Made by a program: the position numbers and the translations under genes
Source of the DNA: Chloroflexota bacterium
GTDB taxonomy: Bacteria > Chloroflexota > Dehalococcoidia > JACPPY01
Assembly: GCA_016189825.1 (NCBI GenBank)
Contig: JACPRR010000107.1
Span: 1-8,083, forward strand
Reading direction: 5' to 3'
DNA: 8,083 nucleotides
Part shown: positions 1 through 7,574 of the stretch, one piece after another
Numbering within the stretch: the first letter of the stretch is position 1
Layout: every line of letters begins with the position of its first letter
The notes under the pieces: generated by a model
The model's input: only the letters and a program-made list of their open reading frames with translations
Told to the model about the DNA's origin: nothing
Database searches by the model: none

Positions 1-147
1 GCCGAACGCGCCGACAAGCTCGAGCGCAAGGTGGCTGACTACATCGCCTGTATGACCGACTACTATGCCCTTCGCAAGGGAGATGAACTGGTGCAGTCCT
101 CCCCGGGACACCTCGTACCTGCCCGTGACACAACCGTACAGCCATGA
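1..147 (+). CDS. dgt: C-terminal end of a probable deoxynucleoside triphosphate triphosphohydrolase (dGTPase-like, HD superfamily), 5' partial
   Basis: Frame 1 is open from the window edge to a TGA at 145-147 and gives the last 48 residues of a protein. The segment K-V-A-D-Y-I-A-C-M-T-D-Y-Y-A-L-R resembles the conserved C-terminal helix of dGTPase-like proteins, which typically reads (V)-x-D-Y-I-A-G-M-T-D-R-Y-A. The family hydrolyses dNTPs to deoxynucleosides and triphosphate and so helps set the dNTP pool. The HD metal-binding residues would lie upstream and cannot be seen. The stop overlaps the dnaG ATG (ATGA, 144-147), so the two genes are probably cotranscribed and translationally coupled. 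The call rests on one short motif plus the common dgt-dnaG neighbourhood. Another HD-domain hydrolase is possible. Confidence 0.66.
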   Translation, partial: AERADKLERKVADYIACMTDYYALRKGDELVQSSPGHLVPARDTTVQP

Positions 148-1961
148 CCGCGACCGATGAAGTAAAACTGAAAACGGACATCGTCGAAGTCGTGTCCAAT
201 TACGGCGTCAAGCTGGAGAAGATGGGCCGGAACTACAGGGCCTCGTGCCCCTTCCACGCTGAAAAGCACGGTTCGTTTTTTGTCTTCCCCGAGCAACAGC
301 GCTGGCACTGTTTCGGCGCATGCGCCACCGGGGGCGATGTGATCGCATTCGTGATGAAGAAGGAGGGCATGGACTTCGGCCAGGCGCTCCGCCTTCTCGC
401 TGACCGGACGGGTGTAAAGCTGACGACAACGAACAGGAACGAGGATGCCGCCCGGGACCGCCTCTTCGAAATCAACTCCGCGGCCGCGGATTTCTTCCAC
501 CATCAACTGACCACCACCGCGGCCGGGGCGAAGCCACGGTCCTATTTGGGCCAGCGCGGATTGAACGAGGCCGCGATTTCGTCTTTCCAATTGGGGTACA
601 GCCCGGACGCCTGGGACGCCCTCAAGTCCTGGCTCGTGCCCCGCGGGCACAGCGAAGCCGACATCATTGCAGCCGGTCTCGCAGTCCAGCGCGAGGGGGG
701 AGGAAGCTACGACCGCTTCCGCAACCGCCTGATGTTCCCCATCCGGGACGCGCAGGGCAGGATCACGGGTTTCGGCGGAAGAGCGCTGGACGACTCGATG
801 CCGAAATATCTGAACTCGCCGCAGTCGGCCGTCTTCGACAAGAGCAGCACCCTCTACGGCATCGACCTCGCCAGGACCGCGATCAAGAGCGAGAACAGGG
901 CCGTCATCGTGGAAGGCTACATGGACGTGATCATGGCGCACCAGCACGGGTTTGCCAATGTCGTAGCCTCGATGGGCACGTCCCTCACCGAAAAACAGGC
1001 GCATATACTCAAGAAACTGGCTTCGCGCTTCGCGCTGGCGCTGGACCCGGATACGGCAGGCAAGGAAGCGTCCCTCCGCGGCATACAGGTCATTGACAAC
1101 GCCCTGGCGCGAGGCGACAGGCCGGGAGAGCAGGGCCTGCCATCAGGAGGAGCCAGGCCGAGTGTTGAAATGAGCATCGTCGTCCTTCCCGCTGGCAAGG
1201 ACCCCGACGAGGTTATCAGGGAAGACCCCTTTGCCTGGAAAACGCTCGTTGAGACCGCGCTCCCCGCCATGGACTACATCCTGGGCGTCGCAGCTTCACG
1301 CGTCGACCTGCGCACACCCCAGGGGAGGAAAGCCATGGTTGACCAAACACTCCCGGCGATAGCCGGCATCATCGAGCCGGTCAAGCGGTCCGTCTACGTG
1401 CAGAAGCTCGCACAGGCGGTCGGCTTGAGGGAGCAAGACTTGTGGGACCTCACGCGAAAGCGCAACCGACCCAAGGCTTCCGTCCCGGAAACGCACTTCA
1501 CGAGGGAAAAAGAAGTTGAAGAATTCTGTCTTGCCTTCCTATTGCAGAATCCCGACCTAAAGGAACAATGTCGAGATCTCTCAGTAGAATACTTCCTAGA
1601 TACCGAGTTGCAACAAATCGCTGGGTGCTGGCTGCGCCACGTTGACACTGCCTCGCTCAAGGAGGCACTTGATCCGCTGCTGCACGAAACGCTGAGCAGT
1701 TTGCTTTCCAAACGTCTACCTGAGACTAACCGATCGCAGAGGGTACCAGTCTTACAGGATTGCATCCAAACACTAAGGGAATACTACCTGAGAGGTGCGG
1801 AGAAGAAGAAAGAGTCCCTGTTCGAACAGGCAGCCTTTTCAGGAACCGACGCCGAAATTCGAAGCGTCGAAGAGCAGGGCTTCACCACATCTCAGCAGCT
1901 AGGAGGGCTCTTTCACGAACCGAAAGGTAAACAACGGCTAAGGCCGCAAAAAGGAGCGTAA
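144..1961 (+). CDS. dnaG: DNA primase DnaG
   Basis: This 605-residue protein is the usual length for bacterial primase, which makes the RNA primers for replication and docks on the replicative helicase. The N-terminal zinc ribbon has ligands C35, H38, C56 and C60, with C-x3-C in the second pair. The catalytic core follows (about 110-430): R-N-R-L-M-F-P-I near 195, then the TOPRIM fold with E257-G-Y-M-D261 and the acidic pair D301-P-D303. Residues about 455-605 match a helicase-interacting C-terminal domain in position and length, though that part is poorly conserved. The ATG at 144 overlaps the upstream stop and places D-I-V-E-V-V in the normal first helix. No good Shine-Dalgarno is visible, so coupling to dgt is likely. 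Two oddities: the usual E-K-T-P-S-F after the first zinc pair reads E-K-H-G-S-F, and GC falls sharply from about 1500. Confidence 0.96.
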   Translation: MTATDEVKLKTDIVEVVSNYGVKLEKMGRNYRASCPFHAEKHGSFFVFPEQQRWHCFGACATGGDVIAFVMKKEGMDFGQALRLLADRTGVKLTTTNRNEDAARDRLFEINSAAADFFHHQLTTTAAGAKPRSYLGQRGLNEAAISSFQLGYSPDAWDALKSWLVPRGHSEADIIAAGLAVQREGGGSYDRFRNRLMFPIRDAQGRITGFGGRALDDSMPKYLNSPQSAVFDKSSTLYGIDLARTAIKSENRAVIVEGYMDVIMAHQHGFANVVASMGTSLTEKQAHILKKLASRFALALDPDTAGKEASLRGIQVIDNALARGDRPGEQGLPSGGARPSVEMSIVVLPAGKDPDEVIREDPFAWKTLVETALPAMDYILGVAASRVDLRTPQGRKAMVDQTLPAIAGIIEPVKRSVYVQKLAQAVGLREQDLWDLTRKRNRPKASVPETHFTREKEVEEFCLAFLLQNPDLKEQCRDLSVEYFLDTELQQIAGCWLRHVDTASLKEALDPLLHETLSSLLSKRLPETNRSQRVPVLQDCIQTLREYYLRGAEKKKESLFEQAAFSGTDAEIRSVEEQGFTTSQQLGGLFHEPKGKQRLRPQKGA

Positions 1962-1970
1962 GGCCACAGC

Positions 1971-2001
1971 TTTTTGTGCCGGCGTTGCGGCAGGATATAA
2001 T
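1971..2001 (+). promoter_or_regulatory. Probable sigma-70 type promoter for rpoD in the dnaG-rpoD spacer
   Basis: A perfect TATAAT lies at 1996-2001. A poor -35 candidate, TTGTGC at 1974-1979, is 16 bp upstream, inside a T-run at 1971-1975. Initiation would fall around 2008, leaving a short leader before the rpoD start at 2027. This would let the sigma factor be made independently of dgt-dnaG. A 5-bp inverted repeat (TGCCG 1977-1981, CGGCA 1988-1992) sits between the two boxes. The -10 is convincing; the -35 is not. Confidence 0.5.
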
Positions 2002-2011
2002 GATGCACCCC

Positions 2012-2016
2012 AGGAG
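2012..2016 (+). promoter_or_regulatory. Ribosome binding site of rpoD
   Basis: AGGAG lies 10 nt before the ATG at 2027. It supports that start over the next in-frame Met codon (residue 18). Confidence 0.6.
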
Positions 2017-2026
2017 CTAGAACAGG

Positions 2027-3616
2027 ATGAAACGCGTCAAGCCGGAAACGACCGCAGGAACAGCAACACAAGACGACGCGATGGCTAGTAGGGACAATGA
2101 GACCGGACCGGCGCCACATGAGTTGCCAGTCGAGGATATCTCGGAAGGTGAGTTAGAGGAAGATGCCGACATCCCTGAGGCGGCAGTCTCCGAGATCGAC
2201 GGCGGCGCCAAGATAGAGGTTGACGACATCATGCCGCTCGTCGTGCCACCCGTCGTCGAACCCTGGGCGGCGGACCTGAAAATAACCGGAGAAGCACCGG
2301 CAACCATAGAGCCCGGGGCCGCGCTCACCGACCAGGAGGCGATCGACGACCCCGTCCGCATGTACCTCCGTGAGATCGGCAAAGTTCGTCTGCTGACAGC
2401 AAAGGACGAACGCGGCCTCGCTCGCAAGATGGAGGAAGGGCGCAATCTTTCGCAGTTGATTACCACCCTGCAACGGCAGGAAAACAGGATGCCTTCGGCC
2501 GCCGACATTACACTTGCGCTCTTGCGGCGGCTTGCTGATGCCGGGAAAACCATTGAAGCGCTCCGTGGTTCGTTAGGGCTTCCCCAGGACGCCCCCTATC
2601 GGGAGATTGGCTCACATCCGATCCTGCTTGCCGCCATCAACTACCAGTTGGACGAGGAGGTCGGCAAGAAGCTGACCGAAAAGCTGGGACGCACCCCGGA
2701 GGAGATAACTCACGATCTGGTCAACCTGTGGTTGGGCGGCCGCATACTCCCGTCCGAGGTATTCGACGCCGTGGGGAGAAGCCGGACCGCCACGGACATC
2801 GAGAGGCTTATCAGCGAACCAGGTTTCGTCGAGGATCTGGTGTCCCGTGAGTCATCGCTGAGGCATCATTTCGAGACAGTCCGCGCCGAGGCCGCCAGGG
2901 CGGAGAGGCACTTGACCGAGGCCAACCTGCGTCTGGTCGTCAGCGTGGCGAAGAAGTACATCGGCCGCGGGATGTCGTTGCTCGACCTGATCCAGGAAGG
3001 GAACATAGGCCTCATCCGCGCTGTTGAAAAGTTCGACTACCGCAAGGGCTACAAGTTCAGCACCTACGCTACCTGGTGGATCAGACAGGCGATAACGCGA
3101 GCCATAGCCGACCATGCCCGCACCATCCGGATACCCGTCCACATGGTGGAAACGATAAACCGCCTCCTCCGGGCAAGCCGCCGGCTGGCGCAGGAGTACG
3201 GCCGCGAGCCGACATTCGAGGAGATAGGCATCGATCTGGGCGTTACCGCTGACAAGGTGAGAGAGATCATCAAGATATCCCAGGAGCCGATGTCGCTGGA
3301 GACTCCGATCGGAGAAGAAGAGGACAGCCATCTCAGCGACTTCATCGAAGACCGGAGCACGCTCCCGCCCGCGGATGCCGCCTCCCGCCAGTTGCTCAAG
3401 GAACAAATAGATGAGGTGCTGGCAACGCTCAGCATGAGAGAACGCCGCGTTCTTCAGTTGCGTTTCGGACTCGAGGACGGACGCAGCCGCACACTGGAAG
3501 AAGTCGGCAAGGAGTTCGCGGTCACCAGGGAGCGCATACGCCAGATTGAGGCCAAGGCGCTGCGCAAGCTGCGCCATCCCAGCCGCAGCCGGAAGCTAAA
3601 AGACTACTTGGAATAG
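2027..3616 (+). CDS. rpoD: RNA polymerase primary sigma factor (RpoD/SigA)
   Basis: This 529-residue protein is a full-length group 1 sigma factor, which directs RNA polymerase to housekeeping promoters. Residues 1-100 are acidic and low in complexity, taking the place of region 1.1. Region 1.2 begins at D107-D-P-V-R-M-Y-L. A non-conserved helical insert occupies roughly 140-295. Region 2 starts at A299-N-L-R-L-V-V and includes the -10 recognition and melting segment Y347-A-T-W-W-I-R-Q. Region 3 follows the conserved I-P-V-H-M. Region 4.2 is the helix-turn-helix that reads the -35 (T489 to R516, with [12 protein letters not shown]), and the chain ends K-D-Y-L-E. The full set of regions argues against an alternative sigma. 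It has its own likely promoter and RBS after dnaG, and its 3' end overlaps the convergent ffh by 13 bp. Confidence 0.97.
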   Translation: MKRVKPETTAGTATQDDAMASRDNETGPAPHELPVEDISEGELEEDADIPEAAVSEIDGGAKIEVDDIMPLVVPPVVEPWAADLKITGEAPATIEPGAALTDQEAIDDPVRMYLREIGKVRLLTAKDERGLARKMEEGRNLSQLITTLQRQENRMPSAADITLALLRRLADAGKTIEALRGSLGLPQDAPYREIGSHPILLAAINYQLDEEVGKKLTEKLGRTPEEITHDLVNLWLGGRILPSEVFDAVGRSRTATDIERLISEPGFVEDLVSRESSLRHHFETVRAEAARAERHLTEANLRLVVSVAKKYIGRGMSLLDLIQEGNIGLIRAVEKFDYRKGYKFSTYATWWIRQAITRAIADHARTIRIPVHMVETINRLLRASRRLAQEYGREPTFEEIGIDLGVTADKVREIIKISQEPMSLETPIGEEEDSHLSDFIEDRSTLPPADAASRQLLKEQIDEVLATLSMRERRVLQLRFGLEDGRSRTLEEVGKEFAVTRERIRQIEAKALRKLRHPSRSRKLKDYLE

Positions 3617-4950
3617 GGCAGCATCCTTGCCGCAAGCCCCCGCGGCAGCTTTCCCTTGCCTCCCGGCATCATCTTCACCAGCTTCTGCACCTGCCTGAAT
3701 TGGTTGAGCACCATGTTGACATCCTGTGGAGTCGTCCCGCTGCCCCGGGCTATGCGCCTTCTACGGCTGCCATCGATCGTCTCCGGGCTCTGGCGCTCGG
3801 AAGGGGTCATCGATTGGATTATGGCCTCCAGCTTCTTCAACTGGCCCTCTTCCTCGCCGGTGTTGAGCTTCTTTGCAAGCCCACCGAATCCGGGCACCAT
3901 CTCCATGAGCTGGCTTATGGGCCCCATCTTTTTCACTTCTTTGAGCTGCCACAGCAGGTCCTCGAGATCGAACTTGGCCGCGCGCAGCTTCCTGTCCATT
4001 TCCTTTACTTTGCCTGCGTCAAAGCTTTGCTGCGCCTTCTCGATCAGGGAGAGCATGTCCCCCATGCCCAGTATGCGGGACGCCACGCGGTCCGGGTGGA
4101 ACGGTTCAAGCGCATCTGCTTTCTCGCCGACACCGATGAACTTGATGGGCACCCCGGTGACCGAACGCACTGAGAGCGCGGCGCCGCCGCGGGCGTCGCC
4201 ATCCATCTTGGTCAGTATCACACCGGTCAAACCTACACGTTTGTGGAACTCACCGGCCACACGCACCGCATCCTGGCCGGTCATCGCATCGACAACGAGC
4301 AGGACCTCCGACGGCGAAAGCCTGGATCTGATCTGGGACAGCTCATCCATCAATTCATCGTCCACGTGCAGGCGCCCCTGTGTATCCAGAACCACCCAGG
4401 TCGCCGCGACCTCTTCCGCCCGCTTCAAACCGCGGGCGCAGATGTCTACCGGTTTGTTCTCAGGGGTTTCGCTGTAAACCGGGATGTCGAGTTGCTTGCC
4501 CAACGTCACAAGCTGCTCTATGGCCGCGGGGCGCCGGGTGTCAGCCGCCACCAGCAGGGGACGCTGCCCCGAACGCCTCAAGTGCAACCCAAGCTTGGCG
4601 GCGGTGGTGGTCTTGCCTGAGCCCTGCAGGCCAACAAGCATCGCGACGGACGGCGGCCGTCCCGCAGGGGTAAGGTAACTGGCGCTGCCGCCGAGGACAG
4701 CGACCAACTCCTGGTTCACCAGCTTGATCATCTGCTGGCCTGGACTCAGGCTCCGCAATACTTCTGCCCCGAGCGTGCGCTCACGCACCCTGGCAATGAA
4801 CTCCTTGACCACCTTAAGACTGACATCTGCTTCAAGGAGTGCGAGCCGCACTTCGCGGAGGGCCTCGTCGACGTCCTTCTCGGTGAGCATGCCTTTGCCG
4901 CTCAGGCGGGAGAATACCCTAGATAGTTTCTCAGTCAGCGCTTCAAACAT
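3604..4950 (-). CDS. ffh: Signal recognition particle protein Ffh (SRP54 GTPase)
   Basis: This 448-residue protein is the normal length for bacterial Ffh. It binds signal sequences and 4.5S/SRP RNA and, with FtsY, brings nascent membrane proteins to the translocon. The N domain is a helical bundle at 1-90. The G domain carries the P-loop G107-L-Q-G-S-G-K-T114, D137-T-R-R-P-A-A143, the G3 motif D189-T-Q-G-R193, T247-K-M-D250 and G273-V-G-E-K277. The methionine-rich M domain (about 310-448) includes the RNA-binding helix-turn-helix S395[10 protein letters not shown]. Its reading matches Ffh, not FtsY: it has an M domain and no acidic N-terminal extension. G3 has Gln where the family usually has Ala (D-T-A-G-R). 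The ATG at 4950 has no visible Shine-Dalgarno and lies only about 12 nt from a TATAAT, so the mRNA may be nearly leaderless. Confidence 0.97.
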   Translation of the reverse strand: MFEALTEKLSRVFSRLSGKGMLTEKDVDEALREVRLALLEADVSLKVVKEFIARVRERTLGAEVLRSLSPGQQMIKLVNQELVAVLGGSASYLTPAGRPPSVAMLVGLQGSGKTTTAAKLGLHLRRSGQRPLLVAADTRRPAAIEQLVTLGKQLDIPVYSETPENKPVDICARGLKRAEEVAATWVVLDTQGRLHVDDELMDELSQIRSRLSPSEVLLVVDAMTGQDAVRVAGEFHKRVGLTGVILTKMDGDARGGAALSVRSVTGVPIKFIGVGEKADALEPFHPDRVASRILGMGDMLSLIEKAQQSFDAGKVKEMDRKLRAAKFDLEDLLWQLKEVKKMGPISQLMEMVPGFGGLAKKLNTGEEEGQLKKLEAIIQSMTPSERQSPETIDGSRRRRIARGSGTTPQDVNMVLNQFRQVQKLVKMMPGGKGKLPRGLAARMLPYSK

Positions 4951-4961
4951 GGTGTTCTGGT

Positions 4962-4990
4962 ATTATATACCATAGTTGGCCGACTCCGGG
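4962..4990 (-). promoter_or_regulatory. Probable ffh promoter overlapping a small palindrome
   Basis: Read on the minus strand, TATAAT occupies 4967 to 4962. It lies inside the palindrome 4959-4971 (GGTAT, 3-nt centre, ATACC). No TTGACA-like box is evident about 17 bp upstream (4985-4990). A start about 7 nt after the -10 would leave around 5 nt before the ffh ATG at 4950. The palindrome may simply reflect the AT-rich -10, or it may be an operator. Confidence 0.4.
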
Positions 4991-5009
4991 CAGGTCGAAT
5001 CGGGATTCC

Positions 5010-5039
5010 TTGCGGGCTGCCAGAAGCGGGTAGTACAAT
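5010..5039 (+). promoter_or_regulatory. Probable promoter for the ferritin-like gene and sbcC
   Basis: TTGCGG (5010-5015) is separated by 18 bp from TACAAT (5034-5039). The -10 differs from TATAAT at one position, while only the TTG half of the -35 is conserved. It points into the gene at 5094, away from the ffh promoter. A short inverted repeat (TGGCC 5039-5043, GGCCA 5048-5052) lies around the expected transcript start. Confidence 0.45.
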
Positions 5040-5082
5040 GGCCGTAGGGCCACCCCACACCGGTCTGCGAGTCCCTGCGATT

Positions 5083-5088
5083 AGGAGG
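5083..5088 (+). promoter_or_regulatory. Strong ribosome binding site of the ferritin-like gene
   Basis: A perfect AGGAGG lies 5 nt before the ATG at 5094. It fixes the start and suggests efficient translation. It is the best Shine-Dalgarno in the window. Confidence 0.75.
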
Positions 5089-5093
5089 AAACG

Positions 5094-5612
5094 ATGGCCG
5101 CCGACCCGACGATCAAGAACATTCTCGACACCGCTCTCGAGCGTGAGAAGAAGGGGCATGATTTCTACCTGAAGGCTGCGGCAGCGACCGACAGCGATAA
5201 GGCTAAGCGCATGTTCCTCTGGCTGGTGAGCGTCGAGCAGACGCACATCGACAAACTCTCCCGGCAGATTGAATCGCTCGATACCACCAGTTCGTTCACC
5301 GGCATGGCTCATCCCAGTCCGCCCCGTGTGACCAGGTCCGATTTGCCTCCCGCGCCCGAAGCCAGCGGGCCGGTCAAGGCCGACGCCGGCGAGCTGGATG
5401 CGCTGAGCCTGGGCATGAAAGCAGAAAAGGAGGCTGCCGCCTTCTACGCAAAGGCAGCAGCGGATGCCGGCGACCCGGAAGCCAGCGCCTTGCTCAACCA
5501 TCTCGCCGCTGACGAGCAAGAGCACCTCGCGGTCCTGGAAGAGGAATACAACTGGCTGAAGCGGTCCGGCGAGTACTTCACCATACATCGCTTCCAGATC
5601 CCGGCCCGATGA
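5094..5612 (+). CDS. Ferritin-like / rubrerythrin-type diiron protein without a rubredoxin domain
   Basis: This 172-residue protein has two helical hairpins, each with the ferritin-like diiron pattern. The first has E18 in E-R-E-K-K-G-H-D-F-Y and E48-Q-T-H51. The second has E111 in A-E-K-E-A-A-A-F-Y and E141-Q-E-H144. Together these supply four Glu and two His, the ligand set of rubrerythrin-type four-helix bundles. A Pro/Ala-rich linker (about 75-105) joins the hairpins, as expected for the long crossover between helices B and C. There is no Cys-x-x-Cys rubredoxin domain and no signal peptide, so it should be cytoplasmic. Relatives reduce peroxide or handle iron, but which of these applies here cannot be told from sequence. 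It has its own likely promoter, and sbcC starts 10 bp after its stop. Confidence 0.85.
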   Translation: MAADPTIKNILDTALEREKKGHDFYLKAAAATDSDKAKRMFLWLVSVEQTHIDKLSRQIESLDTTSSFTGMAHPSPPRVTRSDLPPAPEASGPVKADAGELDALSLGMKAEKEAAAFYAKAAADAGDPEASALLNHLAADEQEHLAVLEEEYNWLKRSGEYFTIHRFQIPAR

Positions 5613-5622
5613 ATAACAGACC

Positions 5623-7574
5623 TTGATACCCCTCAGATTACGGCTCCGCAACTTCATGTGCTACGGGGAAAACGTGCCCCCTCTGTCGTTCGAGGGGATA
5701 CACGTCGCCTGCCTCTGCGGCGATAATGGGAGCGGGAAGTCCGCGCTGCTCGACGCTATGACCTGGGCGCTTTGGGGCAAGTCACGCGCCGATGCCGACG
5801 ATGACCTGATCTACCGTGACCGGGCCGACATGGAGGTGGACTTCGAGTTCATTGCCCAGGGGAAGGGTTACCGCGTGCTGAGGAAGCACGGGCGCGGCAC
5901 TGCGGCCAGATCTGGCTCCACGCTGCTCACACTGCAGTCCGCAGGGGAAGGCGTTTACAACGATATCTCCGGCAACACAAAGAGCGAAACACAGCAGAAG
6001 CTAATCGAGCTGCTGCGGCTCGACTACAAGACCTTCAGGAACAGCGCCTACCTCGTCCAGGGCAAAGCAAACGAGTTCACAGTCGCCGACCCCGCGGAGC
6101 GCAAAAGGGTACTGGCCGCGATCCTCGATCTGTCTCAATACGACGAGCTTTCCGACATGGCCCATGACCGGTCCGTGGAAAGGGGCAACGAGGGCTCCAG
6201 GCTGGAGGGCATAATCACCGGCATGGAGGCGGAGATCGCCACGAAGCCCTCATGCCTGTCAGACCTGGCAAGCCATCAGTCCCTGCTCATGGCGGCGGAG
6301 GCCAGGCGAGCCGAGGCCGAGAAGGACCTGAACGCAACAGAGCAAGCATCGAAAGATCTAGAGATAAAGCAAAGCCAGCTCAAACTCCTGCAGTCCAGCC
6401 AGGCTCAGGCAAGCGCAGAGCTTTCCCGATGGATGCAGCGCTCACGCGTTCTAACCAGCCAGATCGCGGAATACGAGGGTGTCGAGGCGGAACAAGAAGC
6501 GATCGTGGCCGGCCACACGAGCCTTCTGCTCCAGGATGCTGAGAACGCACAACTGAATGAGAAAGCGCAGCGGCTATTGGAGCTTACTGCGGGCGCGGCC
6601 AGGCTCGCGTTAGCCATCGAACGAGCTCAGAACATGGTGCTGGCTGAACACGACTCCTCCCAGAAAAAGCTCGATGAAGCACGGACGAAAGCTGCCACAC
6701 TCCCTGACCTGGAGGCCCAGGCAGCGCGGACCAGGGCTGAGCTCCAGGTCCTGGCGGCTACGGAGGAAGCACTTGTCGAGAAGCGGCGCCGGGCAGCAGA
6801 GCTAACCAGCGCAGCAGACAACACGCGGTCCAACAACGAGAGGCTGTCCGCCGAGGTCAGGCAGATCGAAGAAAAACTCGCCATGTTGTCCGCCAAGGGC
6901 GCCCGGTGTCCGCTGTGCCAGAGCGACCTCGGCGAAGACGGTGTCGAAAGAGTGCGGGCAAACTATCAGGCGGAGCGCGCCGAGAAGCGGAGATACATCA
7001 GGGAGGGCGCGGGACAGGCGGAGACATCCGCCAGTGAACGCCGGTCTATCGAGGCCGAGATCGCCAGGATTGAACCCGTCATGAAGGCCGAGAAGGCCTC
7101 GCGGCAGACTCGCCTCGGCCGCCTCGAACACGAGATAGCGGCGGCGCGCGAAGCCGCTGCGTCCATTGGAGCGGACCAAGAGCGGCTCGCACAGCTTGAA
7201 CGGCGTCTCGCGGAGCGCGATTTCGCGACAGTCGAGCAGAAGGCCTACGTTGAGTTGAGTACGCAAATCTCCGCGCTGGCTTACGATCCGGCGCACCACA
7301 ACGAAGTCAAGCGGCGCTTGCGCGACTCGGCACAATTCCAGGCCAAGTGGAACCACCTGGAGCAGGCGTTGAAACGCTTACCCCAGATGAGGTCCGACCT
7401 GGCCGCGACGGAAGAGACAATCGCCGAGCGCCGGCTGCAGATCGATTCAGAACGTAACCGGATAGACGAGCTTGCGAGGGAGACCTCAGCGCTGCCAGCC
7501 CTCGCTAACCGGGTCAACGAAGAGAGAACCCAGTATCAGTCGGCCCTGCGCAATGAGAAACTGGCCCGGGAGCA
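5623..7574 (+). pseudogene. sbcC: SbcC/Rad50-like DNA repair ATPase, truncated: N-terminal head, zinc hook and most of the coiled coil only
   Basis: About 650 residues are visible. SbcC with the nuclease SbcD (Rad50/Mre11 type) processes DNA ends and hairpins. The ABC head has Walker A G33-D-N-G-S-G-K-S40 and Q-loop Q146 (Y-L-V-Q-G). A Glu/Ala/Arg-rich coiled coil runs from about 195 to 425. The zinc hook is C429-P-L-C432, and the returning coil runs from about 440 to 650. Near 7575 homology ends and IS1380 transposase sequence begins in another frame. The ABC signature, Walker B and C-terminal half-head are absent, so this product could not form the ATP-binding sandwich. Start: an in-frame TAA at 5614-5616 leaves TTG 5623 as the only start that keeps the first beta strand (L-R-L-R-N-F); no Shine-Dalgarno is seen. 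No sbcD is in the window. If the junction is an assembly error, the real gene is probably intact. Confidence 0.88.

Noticed and set aside
63..1004. Minus-strand 313-residue open frame opposite dnaG
   Set aside because: It lies antisense to the zinc ribbon and TOPRIM core of dnaG, has no recognisable motif, and is the expected by-product of GC-rich codon use.
2852..3577. Minus-strand 241-residue open frame opposite rpoD regions 2-4
   Set aside because: The sense strand is constrained by highly conserved sigma sequence. The antisense product has no domain or ribosome binding site.
3656..4477. Plus-strand 273-residue and 157-residue open frames opposite ffh
   Set aside because: Both mirror the conserved Ffh G and M domains. 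Their Ser/Arg-rich or His/Leu-rich composition is typical of antisense frames.
5039..5052. TGGCC-GTAG-GGCCA inverted repeat as a terminator or riboswitch
   Set aside because: The stem has only 5 bp and no following T-run, and the leader is too short for a known riboswitch. It is noted only as part of the promoter region.
4935..5657. Minus-strand 240-residue open frame opposite the ferritin-like gene
   Set aside because: It covers the divergent promoter region and the sense gene, which has diiron ligands and a perfect Shine-Dalgarno. The antisense reading shows no family features.
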